64,000 nt of DNA from Mucilaginibacter aquaedulcis (GTDB lineage: Bacteria; Bacteroidota; Bacteroidia; Sphingobacteriales; Sphingobacteriaceae). Below, one piece after another: positions 26,925-35,683 of this stretch. Made by a program: the position numbers and the translations under genes. The notes under the pieces are model-generated. The model had not been told where the DNA came from. It worked only from the letters and a program-made list of their open reading frames with translations, and searched no databases. Each line of letters starts with the position of its first letter. The first letter of the stretch is position 1. The stretch spans positions 2,170,001 to 2,234,000 of the forward strand of contig NZ_JAUFPR010000002.1 of the NCBI RefSeq assembly GCF_030409325.1. The letters are read 5' to 3'.

Positions 26925-27572
26925 TCAACTCAAAATCTCCGCAATCTCTTCAAAACCCTTTTCTCTTGCCAGGTCGGCAGGAAGTTTGCCCCCTTCCATG
27001 CGCACATTGGTAAGCGCGCCGTGTTCAAGCAGCAAAATAAGCAGATCTATATTGCCATGTTGGGCGGCAGTATGTAATGGTGTAGCACCAGCCTGCTGTT
27101 TTACATTTACTTCGGCACCATTATTAACCAATATACGGGCTATGGCGGTATTGTTATCGGCACAGGCCGAATGTATAGGAAAAACCCGGAAACCGTTGTT
27201 AGAAGACAGATTAACATCAGCACCACTGGCTACCAGGTAACGGGCAACGGCTTCGTGACCAAAATAACATGCCAGGCCCAGGGCAGTAAAACCATCAGGC
27301 GCGTAATCATCAAGCGAGTTGGGGCTGGTTTCTACAAAGTGAGTTACTACTTCCAGTTTTCCGGCGGCAGATGCTTCAAATAAATTGATCTCATTCACGT
27401 ATCGCAGCATTACATCAGTAACCGAAGGTTTTTTATAATAACAAGAAAGCATCAGCGGCGAAACACCATGGCTGGTTTGTGTAGTAGCCAGTGCGGGGCT
27501 TTGCATCAGCAGGGTTTCCAGCTTACTTAAATCGGCAGTAGTAATGTATTCTTCCAGCTTTTCTATACTCAT
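26925..27572 (-). CDS. Ankyrin-repeat protein
   Basis: 215 residues, no signal peptide, made of about five ankyrin repeats. Clear ones include DGFTALGLACYFGHEAVARYL, then GFRVFPIHSACADNNTAIAR and GATPLHTAAQHGNIDLLILL followed by EHGA. Ankyrin repeats bind other proteins; the partner is unknown. In some other bacteria a small ankyrin protein is encoded beside catalase or peroxidase genes; here it converges on the peroxidase/molybdopterin-like pair but is on the other strand, so a link is only a possibility. Confidence 0.9.
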   Translation of the reverse strand: MSIEKLEEYITTADLSKLETLLMQSPALATTQTSHGVSPLMLSCYYKKPSVTDVMLRYVNEINLFEASAAGKLEVVTHFVETSPNSLDDYAPDGFTALGLACYFGHEAVARYLVASGADVNLSSNNGFRVFPIHSACADNNTAIARILVNNGAEVNVKQQAGATPLHTAAQHGNIDLLILLLEHGALTNVRMEGGKLPADLAREKGFEEIAEILS

Positions 27573-27870
27573 TATTTACGTTAAGTGATAGGCGTTTTTA
27601 TTGGTTACGCATACAATAAACCCGTTTTAAGGGTGCATGAACTGATGGTTTTCAATAATACTAAAAAATTAAAAATACGACTAAATATTTGTTTAATCTG
27701 CTAACTTTATAGGAAAGAATCTTGAATATAGGGTGTTCAACTTAGGATTTGATCTGTGTAAAAAAAAGGTTTTTGCATCTTTAAATTAAACAAATCCTAA
27801 ATCGAACGTCCTAAATCTTAAATTCTCAAAAAAGTGGATATGTTGTTTTTGCAAAGTTTACATAGGTGAA
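27573..27870. other. Non-coding gap upstream of ftsK
   Basis: AT-rich intergenic DNA between the divergent ankyrin and ftsK genes. It contains a loose inverted repeat (TAGGATTTG near 27743 and CAAATCCTA near 27790) but no reading frame of note and no RNA gene. Confidence 0.5.
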
Positions 27871-27878
27871 ATTTTATG

Positions 27879-27886
27879 TAAGTTTG
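27879..27886 (+). promoter_or_regulatory. Bacteroidota -7 promoter element for ftsK
   Basis: TAAGTTTG matches TAnnTTTG, 24 bases before the ATG at 27911. A TTTG at 27848-27851 could be the -33 element, but the 27-base gap is longer than usual. Confidence 0.5.
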
Positions 27887-27910
27887 CAGTTAAAGGATGT
27901 TACATCAGCG

Positions 27911-30502
27911 ATGCCGGTAAAAGGAAATCAGTTTAAATCAAATAGTTTTAAGGACGAAAATCAGCCCCGGCAAACGGGTAAAGCTGAAAAAGAGCGTATA
28001 TCCAAACGGAGGCTCCCAAGCATGCCCCAGCTTGATATGGAGAATGGCCGTGCCGTAAAAATAGCAGGTCTGCTGTCGCTTCTGATGTCTATATATTTTC
28101 TTATAGCGTTCACTTCTTACCTGTTTACCTGGCAGGAAGATCAGAGCTATATTGCAAGCACCAATGGCGGCTGGCATAACCTGGCCACCGGCAAAACAGT
28201 GCAGGAACTTGCCGATAACGGAGGCAACCCGCAGATAGCGCAAAACTGGCTGGGCAAATTTGGGGCACTGCTCAGTAATCAGTTCATTTACGAGTGGTTT
28301 GGGGTAGCCTCATTCCTGTTTGTGTTTGTATTTTTTGTGCTTGGCTATCGCCTGCTGTTCAAGGTAAAGCTATTTTCTATTACCAAAACAATCGCCTACT
28401 CGCTTTTTTGTATCGTATTTATATCAATAGCTATCGCTTATTTCCATGCCTTTATTATTGATTATCCGCATTATTTGGAGGGTGGTTTCGGCTTTTGGTG
28501 CAACCGCCTGCTTGATGCCCAGATAGGCCCTGCCGGTACCGGAGGGTTATTGGTATTTGCCGCCCTTGCCGTATTGGTAATTGCATACAATATCGATTTT
28601 AAACTGCCTGCCCGTAAAGAAAAAGCTGTGGCAGCCATGGCTGTAGATAATATAGCACCCGAGCCTGTTGAATTAGACGAGGAAGACAGCGACGAGGATG
28701 AACCATCTATCCCTATTGAGTGGCCTCGCGGAGGTACCAACCGCGTTAAAGATATGCTGGCAAGTCAGCAGGAAAATATGGTAAAGCCTGAGCCGATGAA
28801 GCAACAGCCATTGGTGCAAACCCCAATTTATCATGAGCCTGTGGTATTAACACCAAGTACACAGCATGAACCGGAGGAAGAAACGGAGATACCGCTTACC
28901 ATTGATGTGAACCGCCCGCTGCCTGAGCTCAGTGTTGAACAAGCTGATGAAGTTAAAGCGAAAGACCTGGTGAGCCAGTTTGGTATTTATGATCACCGGC
29001 TCGATCTGGCATCATATAAATTCCCGCATCTGGAGTTACTGGAAAATCACGGTTCAAACAAAATATCAGTTAATGCAGAAGAGCTGGAAGCCAATAAAAA
29101 TAAGATTGTTGAAACGCTGAACCATTATAATATTGAGATAGATAAGATCAAAGCGACAATTGGACCAACGGTTACATTGTACGAAATTATTCCGGCACCG
29201 GGTGTGCGTATCTCCAAGATCAAGAACCTGGAAGATGATATTGCCTTGAGCCTTGCCGCCCTCGGTATCCGTATCATTGCGCCTATGCCGGGCAAGGGAA
29301 CTATTGGTATTGAGGTACCAAACCAAAACCCTGAGATGGTTTCTATGCGCTCTATTCTGTCTACAGAGAAGTTCCAGAATACCACGATGGATCTGCCGAT
29401 CGCGCTTGGTAAAACCATTTCCAACGAAGTATTTATTGCCGACCTGGCCAAAATGCCTCACTTATTGGTGGCAGGTGCTACAGGCCAGGGTAAATCGGTT
29501 GGTATTAATGCTATATTGGTGTCGCTGTTATTTAAAAAGCACCCAGCCGAACTCAAATTTGTATTGGTTGACCCTAAAAAGGTGGAGCTTACGCTTTTCC
29601 GCAAAATTGAAAGGCACTTTTTGGCTAAGCTGCCTGATGAAGCTGATGCCATTATTACAGATACTAAAAAAGTAGTGAACACCCTCAATTCGCTTTGTAT
29701 TGAGATGGATCAACGTTATGACCTGCTGAAAGATGCCCAGGTACGTAACCTGAAAGAGTACAACGCCAAATTTGTTAACCGCAAAATAAGCGATCCTGAA
29801 AAACACCGCTACCTCCCTTTCATCGTATTAGTGATAGACGAGTTTGCCGACCTGATGATGACCGCCGGTAAAGAGGTGGAAATGCCTATTGCCCGTATTG
29901 CCCAGCTGGCCCGTGCGGTGGGTATTCACCTGGTTATTGCTACACAAAGGCCTTCGGTTAATATTATTACGGGTACCATTAAAGCCAACTTCCCATCAAG
30001 GCTGGCATTCAGGGTACTTTCTAAAATAGATTCACGTACCATTTTGGATGCGGGTGGTGCCGATCAGCTGATTGGTCGCGGGGATATGTTGTTTAGTACA
30101 GGAAGTGATCTGATACGCTTGCAATGCGCGTTTGTGGATACGCCAGAGGTTGAAGCTATATCTGATTATATTGGTAATCAAAAAGGCTATCCTACTGCCT
30201 TACTCCTGCCTGAATATTTGGGTGAGGGTGAAACCAGCAGCGCCAAGGAGTATGATCCGGATGATCGTGACCCAATGTTTGAAGAAGCTGCCCGCCTCAT
30301 CGTAATGCATCAGCAGGGTTCAACCTCACTTATACAACGCAAAATGAAACTTGGATACAACCGCGCCGGCCGTATCATTGACCAGCTGGAAGCTGCCGGT
30401 ATTGTTGGCGCCTTTGAAGGCAGTAAAGCCCGCGATGTGCTATATCCTGACGAATACAGCCTGGAACGTTACCTGGAAACCCTTCAAAAACCTAAAGATT
30501 AA
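27911..30502 (+). CDS. ftsK: DNA translocase FtsK
   Basis: 863 residues from ATG 27911, chosen because an earlier in-frame start (27866) overlaps the likely promoter. Four membrane segments lie in the first 240 residues, followed by an acidic/proline linker (about 250-350). The RecA-like motor has Walker A GATGQGKSVG and Walker B FIVLVIDEFADL, and the C-terminal gamma winged helix includes IQRKMKLGYNRAGRIIDQLE. It pumps chromosome ends through the division septum and activates dimer resolution. The gene pair ftsK-lolA is common in Bacteroidota; lolA follows by 70 bases. Confidence 0.97.
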   Translation: MPVKGNQFKSNSFKDENQPRQTGKAEKERISKRRLPSMPQLDMENGRAVKIAGLLSLLMSIYFLIAFTSYLFTWQEDQSYIASTNGGWHNLATGKTVQELADNGGNPQIAQNWLGKFGALLSNQFIYEWFGVASFLFVFVFFVLGYRLLFKVKLFSITKTIAYSLFCIVFISIAIAYFHAFIIDYPHYLEGGFGFWCNRLLDAQIGPAGTGGLLVFAALAVLVIAYNIDFKLPARKEKAVAAMAVDNIAPEPVELDEEDSDEDEPSIPIEWPRGGTNRVKDMLASQQENMVKPEPMKQQPLVQTPIYHEPVVLTPSTQHEPEEETEIPLTIDVNRPLPELSVEQADEVKAKDLVSQFGIYDHRLDLASYKFPHLELLENHGSNKISVNAEELEANKNKIVETLNHYNIEIDKIKATIGPTVTLYEIIPAPGVRISKIKNLEDDIALSLAALGIRIIAPMPGKGTIGIEVPNQNPEMVSMRSILSTEKFQNTTMDLPIALGKTISNEVFIADLAKMPHLLVAGATGQGKSVGINAILVSLLFKKHPAELKFVLVDPKKVELTLFRKIERHFLAKLPDEADAIITDTKKVVNTLNSLCIEMDQRYDLLKDAQVRNLKEYNAKFVNRKISDPEKHRYLPFIVLVIDEFADLMMTAGKEVEMPIARIAQLARAVGIHLVIATQRPSVNIITGTIKANFPSRLAFRVLSKIDSRTILDAGGADQLIGRGDMLFSTGSDLIRLQCAFVDTPEVEAISDYIGNQKGYPTALLLPEYLGEGETSSAKEYDPDDRDPMFEEAARLIVMHQQGSTSLIQRKMKLGYNRAGRIIDQLEAAGIVGAFEGSKARDVLYPDEYSLERYLETLQKPKD

Positions 30503-30572
30503 ACCAAACACCATTTAATTGCTCTAAACCAATAACTATTGTTAATAATAGTTGTTGATGAAATAAACACTA

Positions 30573-31250
30573 ATGAAAAAGATAGTCCTATATTCCATTT
30601 TAGCGTTAAGCACCTGCAGCAACGCGTTTGCACAAAAAGATACCCAGGCCAAAGCCATATTGAGCCAGGTAAGCCAGAAATATAAATCATACGATGCTAT
30701 AAAAACAGATTTCAGCTTTACTTTAGATAATCCACAGGCCGGGGTTAAAGAAACCCAAACAGGCACCCTGATCTCCAAAGCCAAAGCCGGTAAATACAAG
30801 GTTACCTTATATACTTCGGCGAGTGCAAAAGATGTAGATAAAGAGATCATCAGCGATGGTAAAACCCAGTGGACCTACCTTAAAAAAGATAAAGAGGTAC
30901 AGGTTGGCGATGCTCCTAAAGGCGGCGATGGTGTTAACAACCCATCCCAAATTTTCACCATTTATGAACATGGTTACAAATACCTGTACACCGGCGAACA
31001 AAAGATTGCAGGCAAGGCTTACCAGGCTATTGACCTTACTCCAGAAAACGATAAACAAAATATTTTCAAGGTTCGCCTGCTAATAGATAAAGAGAAAAAA
31101 CAGATTTACAGCGCGCAATTATTTGATAAAAACGGCAACAAATACAACTATACCGTACGCAGCTTTACCCCCAACGCTCCAATAGCTGATAACGCCTTTG
31201 CCTGGGATGCCAAAGCACACCCCGGTGTTGAAGTGGTGGATTTGAGGTAA
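30573..31250 (+). CDS. lolA: Outer-membrane lipoprotein carrier protein LolA family
   Basis: 225 residues with a signal peptide ending AFAQ. The mature chain is the half-barrel of LolA: FSFTLDNPQAGVKETQTGTL, KYKVTLYTSASAKD, DGKTQWTYLKKD, and the later DLTPENDKQNIFKVRLLID. It carries lipoproteins through the periplasm from LolCDE to the outer membrane. It follows ftsK on the same strand and is ended by a strong terminator. Proteins of this family in Bacteroidota are divergent from E. coli LolA, so the symbol is by family. Confidence 0.9.
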   Translation: MKKIVLYSILALSTCSNAFAQKDTQAKAILSQVSQKYKSYDAIKTDFSFTLDNPQAGVKETQTGTLISKAKAGKYKVTLYTSASAKDVDKEIISDGKTQWTYLKKDKEVQVGDAPKGGDGVNNPSQIFTIYEHGYKYLYTGEQKIAGKAYQAIDLTPENDKQNIFKVRLLIDKEKKQIYSAQLFDKNGNKYNYTVRSFTPNAPIADNAFAWDAKAHPGVEVVDLR

Positions 31251-31289
31251 GAAGTTTTACGTTAGGCGTAGTACGTTTTACGCAATAAC

Positions 31290-31322
31290 AAAAAGAGCGA
31301 TGGTTTTACCATCGCTCTTTTT
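31290..31322 (+). terminator. Rho-independent terminator after lolA
   Basis: A perfect hairpin, AAAAAGAGCGATGG pairing with CCATCGCTCTTTTT around a five-base loop, 40 bases after the LolA stop and ending in T5. Confidence 0.93.
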
Positions 31323-31335
31323 GTTTACTCTCTTT

Positions 31336-31424
31336 TGTCATTGCGAGGAGGAACGACGAAGCAATCGCAAACTGTGCAATTCTCTCTGCCCACGTGCGAT
31401 TGCCACGCTACGCTCGCAATGACA
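31336..31424 (+). repeat. REP-like inverted repeat, family A (copy 2)
   Basis: 89 bases bounded by TGTCATTGCGAGG and CGCTCGCAATGACA. It is the second copy of the element at 24916-25003, in the opposite orientation. It lies directly behind the lolA terminator. Confidence 0.88.
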
Positions 31425-31462
31425 TGATTTTAAATAAAGGTACTACATACAACCAAAACTCA

Positions 31463-31729
31463 CTACTTCCCTTCGGGCTGTGTACCTTCTTGTTTAGGTG
31501 TTCTTTTATCAGGCATAGGACCGCGTTGGTGAATGATCAATCCGTTCAGAAAGTTACGGAGTATCTGATCGCCGCAAGGTTTAAAGTTCGGATGGTCATC
31601 GGCACGGAATATGGCGCCCAGTTCTGTTTTGGTGATCCTGAAATTAACCAGCGCCAAAACTTTTATAATATCATCGTCGGTAAATTTCATCGCTACACGT
31701 AGCTTTTTCATGATATCATTATTGCTCAT
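31463..31729 (-). CDS. DUF1456 family protein, single-repeat form
   Basis: 88 residues. The segment NNDIMKKLRVAMKFTDDDII and KVLALVNFRITKTELGAIFR, then FLNGLI, matches one repeat of the DUF1456/YehS family; typical members are about 150 residues with two such repeats, so this is half length. The tail is rich in Pro, Lys and Gln. Function of the family is unknown. It lies 15 bases after the helicase gene on the same strand, so both are probably in one transcript. Confidence 0.8.
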   Translation of the reverse strand: MSNNDIMKKLRVAMKFTDDDIIKVLALVNFRITKTELGAIFRADDHPNFKPCGDQILRNFLNGLIIHQRGPMPDKRTPKQEGTQPEGK

Positions 31730-31744
31730 GCTCTTCTTGGTTTA

Positions 31745-33046
31745 TTATCTTGAAATATCTATTTTAACTTTTTTGTTTTTGATCTTTTCACCTTTGATCA
31801 GCTGTACAGCACGCTCAATACGGTTACGTTTAACTGCCGCGTACGATGAATGGTCAAGTACCTCTATCAAGCCCACATCCTCTTTATCCAGCTCAGCCTT
31901 TTTAAGCAGCAGGCCAACAATATCAATTTTGTTTACCTTATCTTTTTTACCGGCGGCAACATACAATGTAGCCCAGGGAGATAACGGCGGCAACTGCGGA
32001 TTTTCTGGCAGTTCCTCAATCTCAGGCATCTCCCTTAAATAAGCCGGTTTTTCATCAGGCGATAATATCAGGTATGAGGTACCCTTGGCATGCATACGGG
32101 CTGTGCGGCCATTGCGATGGGTGTAAGCTTCTTCGGTATGTGGTAACTGGTAATGAATCACATGCTCAATTTCGGGTATATCCAGGCCGCGTGAGGCCAG
32201 GTCGGTAGTAATGAGCAAACGATGGCTCCCGTTCCTGAACTTTAATAATGCGCGTTCCCGGTCATCCTGCTCCATGCCACCGTGAAATATATCATGCGGC
32301 AGGCCCCGGTCATATAACAGATCACTGATGCGCTCTACCGCTTCTCGGTGATTGCAGAATACCAGTGTTGCCTTATCCCCTATTTTACAGATCAAAGCAA
32401 ACAAGGCATCCAGTTTATCGGCAGCCTCGGCAATTACCGCTTTTTGTTTCAGATCGGGCGTAGAGGCGGCGTTTGTGAGGTAATCCAATTCAATTGGTTT
32501 TACCATACCTGTAAAAGATGGAATTTCGTCCATCCGGGTGGCGGATGTCAATATCCTTTTTTTGATGGCCGGCATTTGCCTGATGATATAGGTCATATCC
32601 TCCTGGAAACCAAATTCCAGGGCTTTATCAAACTCATCTAATATCAGGGTGTGGATGGTATCGGTACTGAAGCTTTCGCGGCGCAGGTGGTGCGCGATAC
32701 GGCCGGGCGTACCAATTAACACCGCAGGAGGCTGCGACAGGTTATTACGCTCAATTTTTACCGGGTGACCACCATAGCAGCAGTTAACTTTAAAACCACT
32801 ACCTATGGCCCTAAAAACCTGCTCTATTTGCAAGGCAAGTTCACGTGAGGGCACCATAATAAGCGCCTGCACCGTTGGCACATCGGGGTCAAGCAAACTG
32901 AGCAAAGGCAATAAAAAACCCAGCGTTTTACCCGAGCCTGTAGGCGAAAGCAAAATTACATCGCTTTTTTTGGCCGCGCTGATAGCAGCCTCCTGCATAG
33001 GATTAAGGGCATTTATTTTGAGGTTCAGGAGGGCTTGCTTTATCAT
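31745..33046 (-). CDS. DEAD-box-type RNA helicase, DbpA-like
   Basis: 433 residues. Helicase motifs in order: Q motif near the N-terminus, SPTGSGKT (I), PSRELALQIEQV (Ia), GTPGRIAHHL (Ib), LILDEFDKALEFG (II), TSATR (III), HREAVERISDLL (IV region), TTDLASRGLDIP (V) and HRNGRTAR (VI). The signature box II reads DEFD instead of DEAD. The last 75 residues (KKDKVNKIDIVGLLLKKAEL on) form a DbpA-type RNA-binding domain that in relatives recognises 23S rRNA hairpin 92. Expected role: large-subunit ribosome assembly. Co-directional with the DUF1456 gene. Confidence 0.92.
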   Translation of the reverse strand: MIKQALLNLKINALNPMQEAAISAAKKSDVILLSPTGSGKTLGFLLPLLSLLDPDVPTVQALIMVPSRELALQIEQVFRAIGSGFKVNCCYGGHPVKIERNNLSQPPAVLIGTPGRIAHHLRRESFSTDTIHTLILDEFDKALEFGFQEDMTYIIRQMPAIKKRILTSATRMDEIPSFTGMVKPIELDYLTNAASTPDLKQKAVIAEAADKLDALFALICKIGDKATLVFCNHREAVERISDLLYDRGLPHDIFHGGMEQDDRERALLKFRNGSHRLLITTDLASRGLDIPEIEHVIHYQLPHTEEAYTHRNGRTARMHAKGTSYLILSPDEKPAYLREMPEIEELPENPQLPPLSPWATLYVAAGKKDKVNKIDIVGLLLKKAELDKEDVGLIEVLDHSSYAAVKRNRIERAVQLIKGEKIKNKKVKIDISR

Positions 33047-33137
33047 TATCTGTGTTGGAATATGCGCAAAGATAAGGTAAATAAAATCATCGGTGATTTT
33101 GGGTTATACACCATGCCAGTATAGCTTGCAAAAAGAC

Positions 33138-33211
33138 TGTCATGGTGAGCTTGTTGAACCATGGTGGGCAAAGGCCTCTGCGTACAAGTCTTCGATAAGC
33201 TCAGGCTGACA
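33138..33211. repeat. REP-like inverted repeat, family C
   Basis: A loose dyad bounded by TGTCATGGTGAGCTTGTTGAA and TTCGATAAGCTCAGGCTGACA. This is a third type of intergenic repeat in the window. It lies between the helicase start and the small gene at 33237. Confidence 0.65.
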
Positions 33212-33236
33212 TATCCATTTTATTGCCTTACAATTG

Positions 33237-33491
33237 CTAACGAACCTGCCCCTGTATAAATGTGGCAATCTCCAGGGCCTGCTCATGGGTCAGGTCGCCA
33301 AGCCCGGTGTATTCCCATTGGCGCATTTCATCGTCAAAAACAATCTCACCCAGATCAACCATACCCTCCTTCAGCTTAAAAACACCGGTTACGTTTAAGG
33401 AGCTTCCGGGCAAATGTTGATGGACGGGTTTTATGCTGATAGATCGGTCGCCGTCTGGTGTATATAAATTATAATTTGCAAGCTTGACCAT
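33237..33491 (-). CDS. Small protein of unknown function
   Basis: I do not recognise this 84-residue acidic protein. It begins MVKLANYNLYTPDGDRS and has no signal peptide, membrane segment or Cys. The composition is that of a folded globular protein and the frame is intact from ATG to stop, so it looks real. It lies between the helicase and pseudouridine synthase genes, all on minus, but repeats and gaps on both sides argue against tight coupling. Confidence 0.6.
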   Translation of the reverse strand: MVKLANYNLYTPDGDRSISIKPVHQHLPGSSLNVTGVFKLKEGMVDLGEIVFDDEMRQWEYTGLGDLTHEQALEIATFIQGQVR

Positions 33492-33565
33492 CTGTTAATG
33501 CATTTACATTACAGTACAATTGCTTACTGCTTTTGTTTAATTTATTACATCAAAAAGCTTTTGTT

Positions 33566-34243
33566 TTACCAACCCATTATTTGCATTACCCGCTCAAATT
33601 CAGGCTGTAGCCCAGCATTAATTTTTACCTGCTCATTTGTAACCGGATGGGTAAACTCCAGGTATGAAGCATGCAGCAACATGGTGTTCATATCCCAGGT
33701 TTCGGTAAATAGCTTGTTTTGCTTGTTGCAACCATGGGTACGATCGCCAATGATGGGATGAAAAATATGGCTAAAGTGTTTGCGCAGCTGGTGCATACGC
33801 CCGGTAGCAGGCACAGCCTCTACCAACGAATAACGGGACGTAGGGTGCTTACCCAAAGCAATATTGAGTTCGGCCCGTTTTAGCGTGGTGTATTGCGTAA
33901 AAGCATCCTGCAGGGTACCGTTCTCCTTACGTAAAGGATAATCAATTTCTTCGATGTCGGCTGTGTGGCCACGCACTATGGCCAGGTATTTTTTATGTAC
34001 CTGGTTTTCCATAAACTGTTGCTGCATGGCTATCTCAGCTTGTTTATCCAATGCAAAAAGCAGTATGCCGCCTGTTTTACGATCGATACGGTGAGCAGGA
34101 TTTACCTTTTGCCCTATCTGGTCGCGCAGCAATTGCAAAGCAAACTCGCTGGCATCAGCTGCAATGGGCGACCGGTGTACCAGCAATCCATGTGGTTTGT
34201 TAATGGCGATCAGGTATTCATCGCGGTATATGATCTCTAACAT
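33566..34243 (-). CDS. truC: RluA-family pseudouridine synthase, TruC-like
   Basis: 225 residues from ATG 34243; the frame opens earlier at 34285 but MLEIIYRDEYLIAINKPHGL is the family start. The catalytic Asp is in HRIDRKTGGILLFAL, a variant of HRLDxxTSG, and RMHQLRKHFSHIFHPIIGDR is the second conserved block. There is no S4 domain, as in TruC, which modifies U65 of tRNA. The short length and start fit TruC better than RluA or RluD. It acts in the cytoplasm and stands as a single gene. Confidence 0.88.
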   Translation of the reverse strand: MLEIIYRDEYLIAINKPHGLLVHRSPIAADASEFALQLLRDQIGQKVNPAHRIDRKTGGILLFALDKQAEIAMQQQFMENQVHKKYLAIVRGHTADIEEIDYPLRKENGTLQDAFTQYTTLKRAELNIALGKHPTSRYSLVEAVPATGRMHQLRKHFSHIFHPIIGDRTHGCNKQNKLFTETWDMNTMLLHASYLEFTHPVTNEQVKINAGLQPEFERVMQIMGW

Positions 34244-34377
34244 CGGCTCTGTTTCAAAACGCGAAGTTACAACGCTTCGTAACAATTTTATTTTATAAAG
34301 TATGGTTGGCTAAAAAAAATATTTTAAATAGTGTCCTTTTTATATCTTTAGTAAATCACTAAATCCTTTTCAAAAAA

Positions 34378-35529
34378 ATGACCACTACAACAAGCTCATC
34401 TGCAGGCAATACCGCGCCTGATGATATTAACACAGCGCCAACGCGCTTATTTTCATTAGATGCCCTGCGTGGGTTTGATATGTTTTGGATAATGGGCGGC
34501 GAAGAGATCTTCCATACCCTGGCAAAAGCAACAAAATCGCCATTTTGGGAGGCCATTGCACTACAATTTACCCATCCCGACTGGAATGGCTTCCACCTTT
34601 ACGATCTGATATTTCCATTGTTCCTGTTCATGGCCGGCGTATCAACACCATTTTCTGTAGGCCGCGAACTGGAAAAGGGCAAGAGCAGGCAGCAACTTAC
34701 ACTTAGGGTTATTAAAAGAGCATTCATTTTGGTGTTGCTGGGCCTGGTGGTAAATAATGGCCTTACTATAATGCCTATATCGCAAATACGCTTTGCCAGT
34801 GTACTGGGGCGCATTGGGATAGCTTACATGTTTGCCAATATCATTTACCTGTATAGTAAAGAGCGTATGCAGATGGTATGGTTCGCCTTTTTCATTATTG
34901 CTTACTGGTTGTTATTAAAATTCACCTCAGCGCCGGGCTTTCCGCACGGTGATTTAACCATGCAGGGTAACTTTGCCTCCTACATGGATCGCCTGATTTT
35001 ACCAGGCAGGTTATATCTTGGCATTCATGATCCTGAGGGATTATTCTCCACCATACCGGCCATCAGTACCGGTTTGCTGGGCATATTAACGGGGCAATTA
35101 TTAAAAAAGACCGGGATAAGGCAAATGCGTAAAGTGGCTATCATGTCGGTTACGGGAGTTATCTTCCTGATCATAGCACAAATATGGAACCTGGATTTTC
35201 CCATCAATAAAAATCTGTGGAGCAGTTCGTTCGTGATGCATGTGGGTGGCATAAGCCTGCTGCTGATGGCGCTGTTTTATTATATTATTGATGTGCTGGG
35301 TTATAAAAAATGGGCGTTTTACTTTAAGGTGATCGGTATGAACTCTATACTTATCTACATATCAGGTCACTTCATTAAATGGCAGTATACCACCAACGGT
35401 TTTTTTGGCTGGATAGGCCAGCTTGTTGGCGACCCCTATAATCTGGTAGTAATGGCTGTTTGTTTTGTAATGGTGAAATGGGTTTTCCTTTACTATCTAT
35501 ATCAGAAGAAAACCTTTTTACGTGTGTGA
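34378..35529 (+). CDS. DUF5009-type membrane acyltransferase (heparan-alpha-glucosaminide acetyltransferase-like)
   Basis: 383 residues with about ten membrane segments. The N-terminal RLFSLDALRGFDMFWIMGGE block and the following LYDLIFPLFLFMAGVSTPFS are typical of the DUF5009/HGSNAT-like group, which moves acetyl groups across a membrane onto amino sugars. The Asp-Ala-Leu-Arg-Gly-Phe start is shared with the wider acyltransferase-3-like group. The substrate is unknown. It is divergent from the pseudouridine synthase gene and followed by an intergenic inverted repeat. Confidence 0.85.
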   Translation: MTTTTSSSAGNTAPDDINTAPTRLFSLDALRGFDMFWIMGGEEIFHTLAKATKSPFWEAIALQFTHPDWNGFHLYDLIFPLFLFMAGVSTPFSVGRELEKGKSRQQLTLRVIKRAFILVLLGLVVNNGLTIMPISQIRFASVLGRIGIAYMFANIIYLYSKERMQMVWFAFFIIAYWLLLKFTSAPGFPHGDLTMQGNFASYMDRLILPGRLYLGIHDPEGLFSTIPAISTGLLGILTGQLLKKTGIRQMRKVAIMSVTGVIFLIIAQIWNLDFPINKNLWSSSFVMHVGGISLLLMALFYYIIDVLGYKKWAFYFKVIGMNSILIYISGHFIKWQYTTNGFFGWIGQLVGDPYNLVVMAVCFVMVKWVFLYYLYQKKTFLRV

Positions 35530-35560
35530 CCGTGAGTGGAATGATTACGCTGATTGTTGA

Positions 35561-35683
35561 CCGTTGATTATTTTGATTACGTTGATTTCGCTGATCTTAT
35601 ACTTGCTTAAGAAGATCAACGAAATCAAAAAATCATTTTCAAATCAACGGTCAAAAATCATCATAATCAAAAATAATCAACGG
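35561..35683. repeat. Complex inverted repeat between acyltransferase and rlmF
   Basis: Outer arms CCGTTGATTATTTTGATTA and TAATCAAAAATAATCAACGG, inner arms TTGATTTCGCTGATCTT and AAGATCAACGAAATCAA. The right end runs into the last codons of rlmF. It could fold into a long hairpin that ends both convergent genes, but the make-up is of a dispersed repeat. Confidence 0.7.

Noticed and set aside
29253-29675. 140-residue open frame on plus inside ftsK
   Set aside because: Out-of-frame shadow of the FtsK motor domain with poor composition (Arg/Leu/Cys-rich).
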